NCBI RefSeq assembly: GCF_001879105.1
Contig: NZ_MLCF01000043.1
Location: forward strand, 62,001-126,000
Origin: Mangrovactinospora gilvigrisea
GTDB lineage: Bacteria > Actinomycetota > Actinomycetes > Streptomycetales > Streptomycetaceae
Length of the DNA stretch: 64,000 nucleotides
Direction: 5' to 3'
Shown here: positions 1 to 11,500 of the stretch, piece by piece
Layout of the letters: each line of letters begins with the position of its first letter
Numbering within the stretch: position 1 is the first letter of the stretch
Position numbers and translations under genes: made by a program
Notes under the pieces: generated by a model
Databases searched by the model: none
Seen by the model: only the letters and a program-made list of their open reading frames with translations
What the model was told of the DNA's origin: nothing

Positions 1-1137
1 TACCCCTGCCCGTCCGGGATCTCCATCGGCGGGCAGACCCTCCACAACGACGACAGCGAGTCCTACGGCGACATCACGCTGCCGCGCGCCCTGGAGGTCT
101 CCTGCAACACCTTCTTCGCCGGGCTCTCCTACGCGCAGTGGCAGAAGGACGGCGGCATCAAGCCGCACAAGCACCCCAACGACTGGTTCATGAAGCGCGC
201 CGCCGCGTACGGGCTCGGCAAGAAGACCGGCATCGACCTGCCCTCCGAGACCGGCGGCACGATCGCCGGCCGGCAGTGGAAGCAGCAGACCTACGACCGG
301 ATGAAGTCCTACTGGTGCAAGCAGGCCAAGACCGGCAACCCGAGCGACTACGTCACCCGGATCGCCAAGGAGGACTGCGTCGACGGCTACCAGTGGCGCC
401 CCGGCGACGCGATGAACTTCGCCATCGGCCAGGGCGACACCGCCGTCACCCCGCTGCAGATGGCCCGCATCTACGCGGCCGTCTTCAACGGCGGCACGCT
501 GTGGGAGCCGCAGCTCGGCAAGGCGATCGTCAGCGCCGACGGGAAGACCGTGGAGAAGCTGGCGCCCAAGGTCGCCTCGCACCTGCCGGACAGTCAGTCG
601 ACGCTGTCGTTCATGCAGCAGGCGCTGGTCGGCGTCTCCCGCGAGGGCACCGCGGCGCCCGTCTACGCCGGCTTCCCGCTGAACAAGATCCCGATCGGCT
701 CCAAGACCGGTACCGCCCAGGTGTACGGCAAGCAGGCCACCTCCTGGTTCGCCAGCGCCTCCAAGGACTTCGCGGTCGTCATGACCGTCTCGCAGGGCGG
801 CTACGGCTTCGCCACCTCCGGGTTCAGCGTCCGCAAGGTCTACGACGCGCTCTACGGCGTCCAGAAGGACGGCTCCGTCGACGACAAGAAGGCCCTGATG
901 CCGCACGGCGAGCCCAGCACCCTGCCGGACGTCAAGCACGACGGCACGGTCGACCCGCCCACCGACCGCAGCGGCCCGACCACCGTCTCCGTCGCCTGGC
1001 ACCAGCCCTGGCTGACGCCGGCCACCCGCGGCGGCGGCGCCCCCGCCACCCCGGCCACCGCGCCCGTCCGCTCCGCCGTCGCCGCCGCCCGGCGACGCCG
1101 CCGCGGCGGCCCCGGCCGCCCGGAGGACGGCCGATGA
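1..1137 (+). CDS. mrdA: Penicillin-binding protein 2 (elongation-specific transpeptidase), 5' end missing
   Basis: This is the C-terminal 378 codons of a class B penicillin-binding protein, which cross-links peptidoglycan during lateral or polar growth in partnership with RodA. The reading frame is open from base 1. The second active-site motif SCN is at 100-108 and the KTGT motif at 703-714, both in the expected order for a transpeptidase domain; the catalytic SxxK motif would lie upstream, outside the window. The protein ends in an Arg/Pro-rich tail. Its TGA overlaps the ATG of rodA (ATGA), so the two are almost certainly co-translated. The rodA neighbour favours the PBP2/MrdA type over a division PBP3. 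Confidence 0.9.
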   Translation, partial: YPCPSGISIGGQTLHNDDSESYGDITLPRALEVSCNTFFAGLSYAQWQKDGGIKPHKHPNDWFMKRAAAYGLGKKTGIDLPSETGGTIAGRQWKQQTYDRMKSYWCKQAKTGNPSDYVTRIAKEDCVDGYQWRPGDAMNFAIGQGDTAVTPLQMARIYAAVFNGGTLWEPQLGKAIVSADGKTVEKLAPKVASHLPDSQSTLSFMQQALVGVSREGTAAPVYAGFPLNKIPIGSKTGTAQVYGKQATSWFASASKDFAVVMTVSQGGYGFATSGFSVRKVYDALYGVQKDGSVDDKKALMPHGEPSTLPDVKHDGTVDPPTDRSGPTTVSVAWHQPWLTPATRGGGAPATPATAPVRSAVAAARRRRRGGPGRPEDGR

Positions 1138-2345
1138 CCGCCGGGCTCTCCGCCGGAAAGCTCCGCGTCACCGGCCGGTTCGGCCCGCAGCAGAGCGGGC
1201 TGCGCCGGCTCGTCGCGCGCGACTCCCCGTTCCGCCGCACCGACTGGCCGCTGCTGCTCGCCGCCACCGGGCTCTCCCTGATCGGCGCGCTGCTGGTCTA
1301 CTCGGCCACCCGCGGCCGCACCGCCCTCACCCACGGCGATCCGCAGTACTTCCTCCAGCGCCACCTCGTCAACCTGGTCGTCGGCATGGTGCTCGGCGCC
1401 GGAACGGTGCTGCTGGGCGGCCGGCGGCTGCGCGGCGTCGCGCCGTTCGTCTACATCGGCAGCGTGCTGCTGCTGCTCGCGGTGCTCAGCCCGCTCGGCT
1501 CCACCGTCAACGGCGCGCACTCCTGGATCGTGCTGGGCGGCGGATTCTCCATCCAGCCCGCCGAGTTCGGCAAGATCGGCATGATCCTGGCGATGGCGAT
1601 GGTGCTCGCCGCCCGGGTGGACGCGGGCGAGCGCGAGCACCCCGACCACCGCTCGGTGGGGCAGGCGCTGCTGGTCGCGCTCGTCCCCATGGTGGTCGTG
1701 CTGGCGCAGCCGGACCTCGGCTCCATCATGGTCATGGTGGTGATCGTGATGGGCTGCCTGCTCGCCTCCGGCGCCTCGCACCGCTGGATCGCCGGCCTGG
1801 TCGGCGCGGGCCTGCTGGGCTGCGTGGTGATCTGGCAGGCCGGGGTGCTGAGCCAGTATCAGATCAACCGCTTCGCGGCGTTCGCCAACCCCGCGCTCGA
1901 CCCGGCCGGCACCGGCTACAACACCAGCCAGGCGCGGATCGCCATCGGCTCGGGCGGGCTGCTCGGCAAGGGCCTCTTCCACGGCACGCAGACCGGCGGG
2001 CAGTTCGTGCCCGAGCAGCAGACCGACTTCGTCTTCACGGTCGCCGGCGAGGAACTGGGCTTCGTGGGCTGCCTGGTCATCCTGGGGCTGCTCGGCGTGG
2101 TGCTGTGGCGGGCCTGCCGGATCGCCCGGCTCGCCACCGACCTCTACGGGACGATCGTGGCCGGCGGCATCATCGCCTGGATCGCCTTCCAGGCGTTCGA
2201 GAACATCGGGATGACGCTCGGGATCATGCCGGTCACCGGCCTGCCGCTGCCCTTCGTCTCCTACGGCGGATCCTCGATGTTCGCGGTGTGGATCGCCGTC
2301 GGGCTGCTGCAGTCGATCAGGATCCAGCGGCCGCTGTCGGCATGA
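1134..2345 (+). CDS. rodA: Rod-shape-determining SEDS glycosyltransferase RodA
   Basis: A 403-residue polytopic membrane protein of the SEDS family, the lipid II polymerase that works with PBP2. Hydrophobic segments start around residue 40 and continue to the end. Family signatures are visible: QPDLGS in the middle, AGEELGF, and FVSYGGSSMF near the C-terminus. The ATG at 1134 overlaps the stop of the upstream PBP2 gene by four bases, which fixes the start. A longer in-frame reading upstream is only a shadow of the PBP2 gene. FtsW is the alternative within the family, but the PBP2 neighbour points to RodA. Confidence 0.92.
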   Translation: MTAGLSAGKLRVTGRFGPQQSGLRRLVARDSPFRRTDWPLLLAATGLSLIGALLVYSATRGRTALTHGDPQYFLQRHLVNLVVGMVLGAGTVLLGGRRLRGVAPFVYIGSVLLLLAVLSPLGSTVNGAHSWIVLGGGFSIQPAEFGKIGMILAMAMVLAARVDAGEREHPDHRSVGQALLVALVPMVVVLAQPDLGSIMVMVVIVMGCLLASGASHRWIAGLVGAGLLGCVVIWQAGVLSQYQINRFAAFANPALDPAGTGYNTSQARIAIGSGGLLGKGLFHGTQTGGQFVPEQQTDFVFTVAGEELGFVGCLVILGLLGVVLWRACRIARLATDLYGTIVAGGIIAWIAFQAFENIGMTLGIMPVTGLPLPFVSYGGSSMFAVWIAVGLLQSIRIQRPLSA

Positions 2346-2451
2346 CGGACCGGCGGCCGTGACCAGTGCGGCCGCCCCGCAACCCTGATCCGTGCCGGAT
2401 TTCCCCGATTGTCCCCTTGCCCGCGCGACCAGTACGGAGTTGGCTTCGTGC

Positions 2452-4215
2452 ATGGGCGAAGACGCGATAACCCCCAGGAACGCCGCCGCCACCCTGACCA
2501 CCGCCGGCACCGAGCTCGAGACGGAACGCAAGTACGAGCCCGGACCGGACTCCGCCGACGACTCCTTCAACGCGGTCCCGGACCTGGCCGCCGTCCCGGG
2601 GATCCCGGACGGCGCCGCGCTCCGCGGCAGCGGGCGCATCGCCCTCAACGCGCTCTACTTCGACACCCCCGACCTGCGGCTCTCCGCCGCGGGCGCCACC
2701 CTGCGCCGCCGCACCGGCGGCGACGACCCCGGCTGGCACCTCAAGACCCCCACCTCCGACCCGGCCCGGCGGACGGTCCGCATCGAGCCGCTCACCACCC
2801 GCGTGCTGGACATCCCGCAGCCGCTCCTCGACGAGGTCGCCCAACTGCTGGGCCCGGACGCGCCGCAGGCGCTGGTCCCGGTGGTGCGGATGCGCACCGC
2901 CCGCAGCCCGCGCCGGCTGACGGCCGCCGACGGCCGCGTCCTCGCCGAGATCGACCGGGACCGGGTGACCACGCATCCCACCGAGACCTCCCCGTCCGGG
3001 CTGGTGCCCGCCGCCTGGACGGAGATCGAGGTGGAGCTCGGCGAGGCGGGCGACACCAAGCTGCTCGACGCCATCGACGACGCCTTCGTGGCGGCCGGCC
3101 TGAGGCGCTCGGCGGCGCCGAGCAAGCTGCGGCGGGCGCTGGGCACGTCGGCCCCCTCGGTGCCCGCGCAGCGCGCGTACGGCGCGGTGGCCGCGCCGAG
3201 CGAGGCGGTGAAGGCCAAGCAGAAGGCCGCGAAGGCCGCGAAGAAGGCCGACCGGGCGGCCAGGGCCGGCAAGGCCGCGGCCGAGCCGTCCGCCAAGCCC
3301 GCAGCCAAGTCCGCCAAGGCCGGCCGGAAGGTGCGCCGGACCACCGGCGACATCGTGCTCGGCTATGTCGGCAAGCAGGTCGAGACGCTGCACACCCTGG
3401 AGCCGGCGGTGCGCGCCGACTCCCACGACGCCGTCCACCGGATGCGGGTGGCGATGCGCCGGCTGCGCAGCGCCTTCCGCAGCCACGAGAACGTCCTCGA
3501 CCCGGAGATCACCGGCCCGATCGGCGACGACCTGCGCCGCCTCGCGACGGTGCTGGGCCGCGACCGCGACCAGGAGGTGCGGGCGGCCCATCTGCTCGCG
3601 CTGGTCGACGAGTTGGACGACGCCTCGGTGGTCGGCCCGGTGCGGGCGACGGTCGCGTCCTGGTCGGCCGAGGAGCACGCGGCGGCCCGCAAGGGGATCC
3701 TCAAGGCCCTGGACGGGCGCCGCTGGCGGCGGGTGCGCACCGCGCTGGACGGCCTCGTCGCGGAGCCGGGCGCGGGGCTGCGCCCGCTGGCCGGCTCGGC
3801 GCCGCGGCCGGCGCTGGCCGCGGCGCTCCGGGCGGACCTGGAGCGGTTCGACCGCCGGGCGCGGGCCGCGCGGCACGCGGACGTCTCGGACCCCGCGCTG
3901 CACGCCGCCCGGAAGGCGGCGAAGCGGGCGCGCTACTGCGCGGAGTCGGCGGTGCCGGTGCTGGGACGGGAGGCGGAGCGGGCGGTGGCGCGGCTGACGG
4001 AGGTTCAGGACGTGCTGGGCGCGCACCAGGACCGGGCCCTGACCCGGGAGACCCTCCGGGTGCTGGCGGCGCGGGCGCAGGCGGAGGGCGACAGCGCGTT
4101 CACCTACGGCGTGCTCTTCGAGCGCGAGTCGTCGGCCTCCGCGGAGACGGCGTCCGCGCTGGCGTCCGTCTGGCCCAAGGACCGCCTCGCCTCCCTGCTG
4201 AAGCGGCTCCCCTAG
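2452..4215 (+). CDS. CYTH and CHAD domain-containing protein
   Basis: A 587-residue protein with an N-terminal CYTH domain (triphosphate-tunnel fold; the ExExK signature reads ETERK near residue 23) and a C-terminal CHAD domain from about residue 300 (HxxRVxxRRLRS around 325 and a second conserved helix HAARKAAKRARY). The two are joined by a Lys/Ala-rich linker at about 250-290. CHAD domains are known to bind polyphosphate and CYTH domains to act on triphosphate compounds, so a role in polyphosphate or triphosphate metabolism is likely, but the substrate cannot be read from sequence. I chose ATG 2452 because CGGAG lies 12 bases upstream; a GTG at 2392 is in frame but has no ribosome-binding site. 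A hairpin follows directly. Confidence 0.85.
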   Translation: MGEDAITPRNAAATLTTAGTELETERKYEPGPDSADDSFNAVPDLAAVPGIPDGAALRGSGRIALNALYFDTPDLRLSAAGATLRRRTGGDDPGWHLKTPTSDPARRTVRIEPLTTRVLDIPQPLLDEVAQLLGPDAPQALVPVVRMRTARSPRRLTAADGRVLAEIDRDRVTTHPTETSPSGLVPAAWTEIEVELGEAGDTKLLDAIDDAFVAAGLRRSAAPSKLRRALGTSAPSVPAQRAYGAVAAPSEAVKAKQKAAKAAKKADRAARAGKAAAEPSAKPAAKSAKAGRKVRRTTGDIVLGYVGKQVETLHTLEPAVRADSHDAVHRMRVAMRRLRSAFRSHENVLDPEITGPIGDDLRRLATVLGRDRDQEVRAAHLLALVDELDDASVVGPVRATVASWSAEEHAAARKGILKALDGRRWRRVRTALDGLVAEPGAGLRPLAGSAPRPALAAALRADLERFDRRARAARHADVSDPALHAARKAAKRARYCAESAVPVLGREAERAVARLTEVQDVLGAHQDRALTRETLRVLAARAQAEGDSAFTYGVLFERESSASAETASALASVWPKDRLASLLKRLP

Positions 4216-4226
4216 GTCCGTGGCCC

Positions 4227-4266
4227 CGCCGCCCCGCCGCCCCTCCGCCCCGGCGGCGGGGCGGCG
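4227..4266 (+). terminator. Intrinsic-type terminator hairpin after the CYTH-CHAD gene
   Basis: A 15-bp all-GC stem with a 10-base loop begins 12 bases after the stop codon. It has no T-tract, as is usual for streptomycete terminators. Confidence 0.6.
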
Positions 4267-4292
4267 AACCGGGCGCCGCGCGGACGACTGCA

Positions 4293-4353
4293 TTGCGCGA
4301 ATGTGAGCGCAAGACGCGTTGACTCTGCATCAACGCGCAAATACATTCCTAGG
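4293..4353 (+). promoter_or_regulatory. Promoter with overlapping palindromic operators for the Gfo/Idh gene
   Basis: A -35 box TTGACT (4319-4324), a 17-base spacer and a -10 box TACATT (4342-4347) place transcription start at about 4354, the first base of the GTG start codon. Two inverted repeats overlap it: TTGCGC-N8-GCGCAA (4293-4312) and CGCGTTGA-N7-TCAACGCG (4315-4337), the second covering the -35 box, with a further GCGCAA half-site at 4335-4340. This is the layout of a repressor-controlled promoter; a LacI-type sugar repressor is a guess based on symmetry and target gene. Confidence 0.7.
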
Positions 4354-5571
4354 GTGACCGCACCACGTACCCTGCAGCTGGCCCTCGTCGGCATCGGCAT
4401 GCGCGGCGGCATCAGCCGCCACGCGCACCGCCCCGACCACCCCACCGCCCCCGCCGCGGTCGTCGCCGCCGCCGACCCCGCGCCGCACGCCGCCGAACGC
4501 CTCGCCGAGTGGTTCCCGGAGGGCGCCCCCGCGCTCCACGCGTCCCACAAGGAGCTCATCGCCGAGCACCCGGACCTGGACGCCGTCCTCATCACCACCC
4601 CGGACCACACCCACGAGGACCTCGCCGTGGACTTCCTGGAGGCCGGCATCGCCGTCTTCCTGGAGAAGCCGATGGCCATCACCACCGCCGGCGCCGACCG
4701 CGTCCTCGCCACCGCCGAGCGCACCGGCACCCGCCTGTACATCGGCCACAACATGCGGCACATGCCCGTCGTCCGCGAGATGCGCCGGCTGGTCCAGGAA
4801 GGCGTCATCGGCGACGTCAAGGCCGTCTGGTGCCGTCACTTCGTCGGCGAGGGCGGCGACTTCTACTTCAAGGACTGGCACGCCGACCGGACGAAGACCA
4901 CCGGCCTGCTGCTCCAGAAGGGCGCCCACGACCTGGACGTCATCCACTGGCTGGCCGGCGGCTACACCCGCGAGGTCAGCGCCGTCGGCGGGCTCACGCT
5001 CTACGGCGACCTGCCCCGCGCCGCCCCGGGCGAGCGCGACGGCGAGCTGATGGGCGACTGGTGGAAGCCCAAGGAGAACTGGCCCCCGACGAGCCTCACC
5101 GGCCTCAACCCGGTCGTCGACGTCGAGGACATCTCCATGCTGGTGGGCCGCCTCGACAACGGCGTGCACGTCTCCTACCAGCAGTGCCACTACACCCCGG
5201 ACTACTGGCGGAACTACACCGTCATCGGCACCCACGGCCGGCTGGAGAACTTCGGCGACACCGGCGGCGAGGCCGAGATCCGGGTCTGGAACGCGCGCCG
5301 CAGCGGCTACCGCGCCGACGCCGACCTCGTCGTCCCGATCGGCGTGTCCGAGGGCGGCCACGGCGGCGCCGACCCCGCGCTGATCGACGAGTTCCTCGGC
5401 TTCGTGCGCGACGGCGGCACCACCGACACCTCCCCGGTCGCCGCCCGCGAGGCCGTCGCCGTCGGCGTCGCGGCCACCGAGTCGCTGCGGGACGGCAGCC
5501 GCCCGGTGCGCATCGCCCCGGTCCCGGAGGGCCTGGCCGGCTACTTCGAGGGCGGACAGGACAAGTCCTGA
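4354..5571 (+). CDS. Gfo/Idh/MocA-family NAD(P)-dependent oxidoreductase
   Basis: A 405-residue protein of the glucose-fructose oxidoreductase / inositol dehydrogenase / MocA family, which oxidise or reduce sugars and cyclitols. The N-terminus holds the Rossmann loop LVGIGMRGG, then the family EKPMAI motif around residue 108 and GAHDLDVIHW with the conserved His of the active site. The substrate cannot be deduced. GTG 4354 coincides with the predicted transcription start, so the mRNA is probably leaderless; a GTG at 4303 is in frame but lies upstream of the promoter. It is a single-gene unit between two terminator/promoter signals and is likely controlled by the palindromes upstream. Confidence 0.85.
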   Translation: MTAPRTLQLALVGIGMRGGISRHAHRPDHPTAPAAVVAAADPAPHAAERLAEWFPEGAPALHASHKELIAEHPDLDAVLITTPDHTHEDLAVDFLEAGIAVFLEKPMAITTAGADRVLATAERTGTRLYIGHNMRHMPVVREMRRLVQEGVIGDVKAVWCRHFVGEGGDFYFKDWHADRTKTTGLLLQKGAHDLDVIHWLAGGYTREVSAVGGLTLYGDLPRAAPGERDGELMGDWWKPKENWPPTSLTGLNPVVDVEDISMLVGRLDNGVHVSYQQCHYTPDYWRNYTVIGTHGRLENFGDTGGEAEIRVWNARRSGYRADADLVVPIGVSEGGHGGADPALIDEFLGFVRDGGTTDTSPVAAREAVAVGVAATESLRDGSRPVRIAPVPEGLAGYFEGGQDKS

Positions 5572-5590
5572 CTGCCGGTACGCTGAAGGG

Positions 5591-7516
<1,926 letters not shown>

Positions 7517-7599
7517 CCGACACCACGTCACCGAAGACGCAACCGAAGGACTGAGCAACCCTGGCACGCACGCCCGACGGACCGCCGCCCGCACCCGCG

Positions 7600-8373
7600 G
7601 TGCAGCGCATCCGGCTCCGCTACACCAAGCGCGGCCGCCTCCGCTTCACCAGCCATCGGGACTTCCAGCGGGCCTTCGAGCGGGCGCTGCGCCGCTCGGC
7701 GGTCCCCATGGCCTACTCCGCGGGCTTCACCCCGCACCCCAAGGTCTCCTACGCCAACGCGGCGCCGACCGGCACCGCCAGCGAGGCCGAGTACCTGGAG
7801 ATCGCGCTCGCCGAGCACCGCGACCCCGAGGAGCTGCGCGCCGCGCTCGACGCGTCGCTCCCCGACGGCCTCGACATCACCGAGGCGGTGGAGGCCCGCA
7901 CGTCCGGCCTCGCCGAGCGGCTGCAGGCCTCGATCTGGGAGCTGCGGCTCCCGGGCGTCGCCGCGGCGGACGCGGCGGACGCGGTCGAGGTCTTCCTCGG
8001 CCGCGAGAGCGTCGAGGTCGAGCGGCGCACCAAGAACGGCGTCCGCAGCTTCGACACGCGGGCCGCGGTGGCCTCTTTCACCGCCGAATCGCCCGCCACA
8101 CCGGCCACGTCCGAGCAGGCCAATAGGTCGGACGGCGCCCCCTGTGCGATACTGCGCCTGGTTGTTCGGCATCAGACACCCGCCGTGCGACCCGACGACG
8201 TCCTGTCCGGTCTCCGTGCGACGGCCGACCTCGCGACGCCGGTCCCCCCAGAGGTGACCAGGCTGGCGCAGGGGCCGTTCGACGAGGAGACCGGGTCGGT
8301 GGCCGATCCGCTCGCGTCCGACCGCACCGCGCCATCGCGCGCCGCGGAGGCGCAGCTCAGCGGCTCCGCCTAG
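7600..8373 (+). CDS. DUF2344 (TIGR03936) protein, partner of the radical SAM protein
   Basis: A protein of about 257 residues with the family opening RLRYTKRGRLRFTSHRDF and GFTPHPKVSYANA further in. Its function is unknown; in many bacteria the domain is fused to or adjacent to the radical SAM protein found just upstream. The start is uncertain. GTG 7600 has no ribosome-binding site, whereas an in-frame CTG at 7561 lies 11 bases after GAAGGA and would add 13 residues. The C-terminal third (after about residue 180) is poorly conserved in character and acidic. Confidence 0.8.
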   Translation: MQRIRLRYTKRGRLRFTSHRDFQRAFERALRRSAVPMAYSAGFTPHPKVSYANAAPTGTASEAEYLEIALAEHRDPEELRAALDASLPDGLDITEAVEARTSGLAERLQASIWELRLPGVAAADAADAVEVFLGRESVEVERRTKNGVRSFDTRAAVASFTAESPATPATSEQANRSDGAPCAILRLVVRHQTPAVRPDDVLSGLRATADLATPVPPEVTRLAQGPFDEETGSVADPLASDRTAPSRAAEAQLSGSA

Positions 8374-8586
8374 GAGTTGTCGCAGGCGTGCCGAGCAGTG
8401 CACCGGGAGCCACCCGGGGACGGCGGCGGCACGCGGCCCACCAGACTTTCGGCGGGCCCGCCCGGAGGGGCGGGGACGCCGAGCCAGACGAACAGCTCCC
8501 GCGCAGCAGTCCGCGCCGGCCGCCCCTGACGGGGCGGGAGTGGCGCCGGGACGCCTCGCAGGGAGCGTGACGGGAGAACCGCCCGC

Positions 8587-11500
8587 ATGCTCGACCACAC
8601 CGAGTCGACCGACGACAACGCGTCGACCAACAACGCCACCGGCAGTCCGGTCGGCGAGAACAGCACCAGCGCCGCGCGGCCGGCGCGCAAGCGCCGCACC
8701 GCGTCGCGGCCCGCGGGGCCGCCGTCGGCGGACGCGCCCGAGGCGGGCGCGGCCTCCGGGCCTTCGGGGGCCTCGGGGGCCTCGGGGGAGGAGCCGGCGA
8801 AGAAGGCGCCCGCGCGCCGCACCCGCAAGAAGACCGCCGCCGCGGAGCCGGCTGCCGCCGGTGACGCGCCCGCGGACACCGCGAAGTCGGCGAAGTCCGT
8901 GAAGAAGGCGCCCGCGCGCCGCAGCCGCAAGAAGACCGCCGCGCCCGAGCCGGGCGCGATCCGCCTGGAGTCGGGCTCCCTCGCCGGCGAGCACGCCGAC
9001 GACGAGCCGGCCCCGGCGCGCAAGTCCGCCGCGGCGGCGCCCGCCGCCGAGACCGCGCCGTCCCGCCCGTCCGCCAAGGGCGACGGCGCCCGCCGTCTCA
9101 GCTCCGGCTCCCTCGCCGACGACGGCGCGGCCCCCGCGCCCGCCGCCGCCCCTGCGGCGGAGGAGGCGCCGGCGGCCGGTCGCCGTACTCGCCGCCGCGC
9201 CACGCGCCCTGCGGGCGCGGGCGACGCCGCACCGGCCGACGCCGGGTCCGGGCAGGCGGCGGGATCCGCCGACGCCGCGTCCGCGGGCAACGCCGCGGAG
9301 GAGGCGTCGGCTGCCGGCCGTCGCACTCGCCGCCGGGCGACGCGTCCCGCGGGAGCGGGTGCGGGCGACGCGGCGTCGGAGCAGTCGTCCGAGGTGTCGG
9401 CTGACGCCGCGTCCGCGCAGTCCGCCGGTACGGGGTCCGCCGCATCCGCTGACGCCGCGTCTGCGGGCAATGCCGCGGATGGGGCGTCGGCTGCCGGCCG
9501 TCGCACTCGCCGCCGGGCGACGCGTCCTGCGGGAGCGGGTGCGGGCGAGGCCGCGTCGGAGCAGCTGACGGAGGTGTCGGCTGACGCCGCGTCCGCGCAG
9601 TCCGCCGACGCCGACCGGTCCGCCGCGTCCGCCGGTGCCGCGGGGGCTGTTGACGCCGCGTCCGCGGGCAACGCTGCGGATGGGGCGCCGGCCGCGGGCC
9701 GTCGTACCCGTCGCCGGGCGACGCGTCCTGCGGGAGCGGGTGCGAGTGACGCCGCGTCGGAGCAGTCGTCCGAGGCGTCCGCCGGTGCCGCGTCCGCGCA
9801 GTCCGTCGACGCCGGGTCCGCGCAGTCGGCCACGACCGGCGCCGCGCCGGAGCAGGCGTCCGTCCCTGCGACGTTCGCCGATGCCGATCAGTCCGCCGGC
9901 GCCGAGGCGGCCGGCGGCCGCCGTACCCGCCGTCGGGCGACGCGTGCCGCGGGGTCCGCGGCCGAGGCCGAGGCCGCGCCCGAGCTGGTGACCGAGTCCG
10001 CCGCGCAGCCCGCCGACGCCGCGCCGGAGCAGCCGGCCGCGTCCGAGCGGAACGCCGACGAGGCGCCGTCCAACCGCCGCAACCGCCGCCGCGCCACGCG
10101 CGCCGCCGGTTCCGCGGTCGAGGCCGCGCCGGAGCAGGCCGCCGAGGCCGCGTCCGAGCCCGCCGGTGACGAGGACGGCGCGTCCAACCGCCGCGACCGC
10201 CGCCGTGCCGCACGCGGCGAGCAGACCGCCGGGGACGCGTCCGAGCGGAACGGCGAAAGCGGCGACGCCGACGAGGCGCCGTCCAACCGCCGCGACCGCC
10301 GCCGTGCCGCGCGGGAGGCCGAGGGCGCCGACGGCGACGAGGACGGTGCGTCCAACCGCCGCAGCCGGCGGCGGGCCACGCGGCCCGCGGGCGCGGCGAT
10401 GTTCGAGTCGGGGGCCGCCGCCGAGGACGAGGGCGGGCAGACGCCCTCCGGGCGCCCGTCCATCGCCGTCTTCCAGGCGCCGGACTTCTCCGCCGAGCAG
10501 CAGCAGCGCCGGGCCAAGCAGGAGGAGAAGCCGGAGCCGCCGGCCGTCGTCGAGCCCGAGGAGGAGGCCGAGGAGGCCGACACCGAGGAGCCGACCGACG
10601 AGGTCGAGGCGAACGACGACGACACCCGCGAGGAGCGCGGCTCGCGCCGCCGCCGTCGCGGCGGCCGCCGTCGCCGCCGGGGTGGCGCCGACGACGAGCA
10701 GCACGAGCACGACGGTGCCGCCGACGACGCGCACGCCGAGGACGAGGACCGCGAGCAGGACCACGACCAGGGCGGCGCCGCCCACGCCGCCGATGACGAC
10801 GACGAGCACGGCTCCAGCTCCTCGCGCCGCCGCCGGCGCCGTCGCCGCCGGGGCGGCGGGGACGACAACGGCCCCGCCGAGCAGTCCGGCGACGGGCACG
10901 GCGACGACCCCGAGCGCACCGTGGTGAAGGTCCGCGAGCCCCGCAAGCACCGCGACTCCGGTTCCTCCGACGAGGTGCAGTCAATCAAGGGCTCCACCCG
11001 CCTGGAGGCGAAGAAGCAGCGCCGCCGCGAGGGCCGCGAGCAGGGCCGCCGCCGCGTGCCGATCATCACCGAGGCCGAGTTCCTGGCCCGCCGCGAGGCG
11101 GTCGACCGGGTCATGGTGGTCCGCGAGACCGACAAGCGCACCCAGATCGGCGTCCTCGAGGACAACGTGCTCGTCGAGCACTTCGTCAACAAGGAGCAGT
11201 CGCAGAGCTACGTCGGCAACGTGTACCTGGGCAAGGTGCAGAACGTGCTGCCCTCCATGGAGGCCGCGTTCGTCGACATCGGCAAGGGCCGCAACGCCGT
11301 GCTCTACGCCGGCGAGGTCAACTTCGACTCCGTCGGCGGCGGCGGGGGCCCGCGCCGCATCGAGGCCGTGCTGAAGTCCGGCCAGTCGGTGCTGGTGCAG
11401 GTCACCAAGGACCCGATCGGCCACAAGGGCGCCCGGCTGACCAGCCAGGTCTCCCTGCCCGGCCGCTACCTGGTGTACGTGCCCGAGGGCAGCATGACCG

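Noticed and set aside
852-2648. A 598-codon minus-strand frame opposite the PBP2 gene, rodA and the CYTH-CHAD gene
   Set aside because: It overlaps genes with clear motifs, and its own translation is His/Gln/Ala/Gly-rich without any recognisable domain.
7528-10950. A 1,140-codon open frame on the minus strand opposite rne
   Set aside because: It is a GC-frame shadow of the repeat-rich rne coding sequence: low-complexity Gly/Arg/Leu content, no family motif, no ribosome-binding site.
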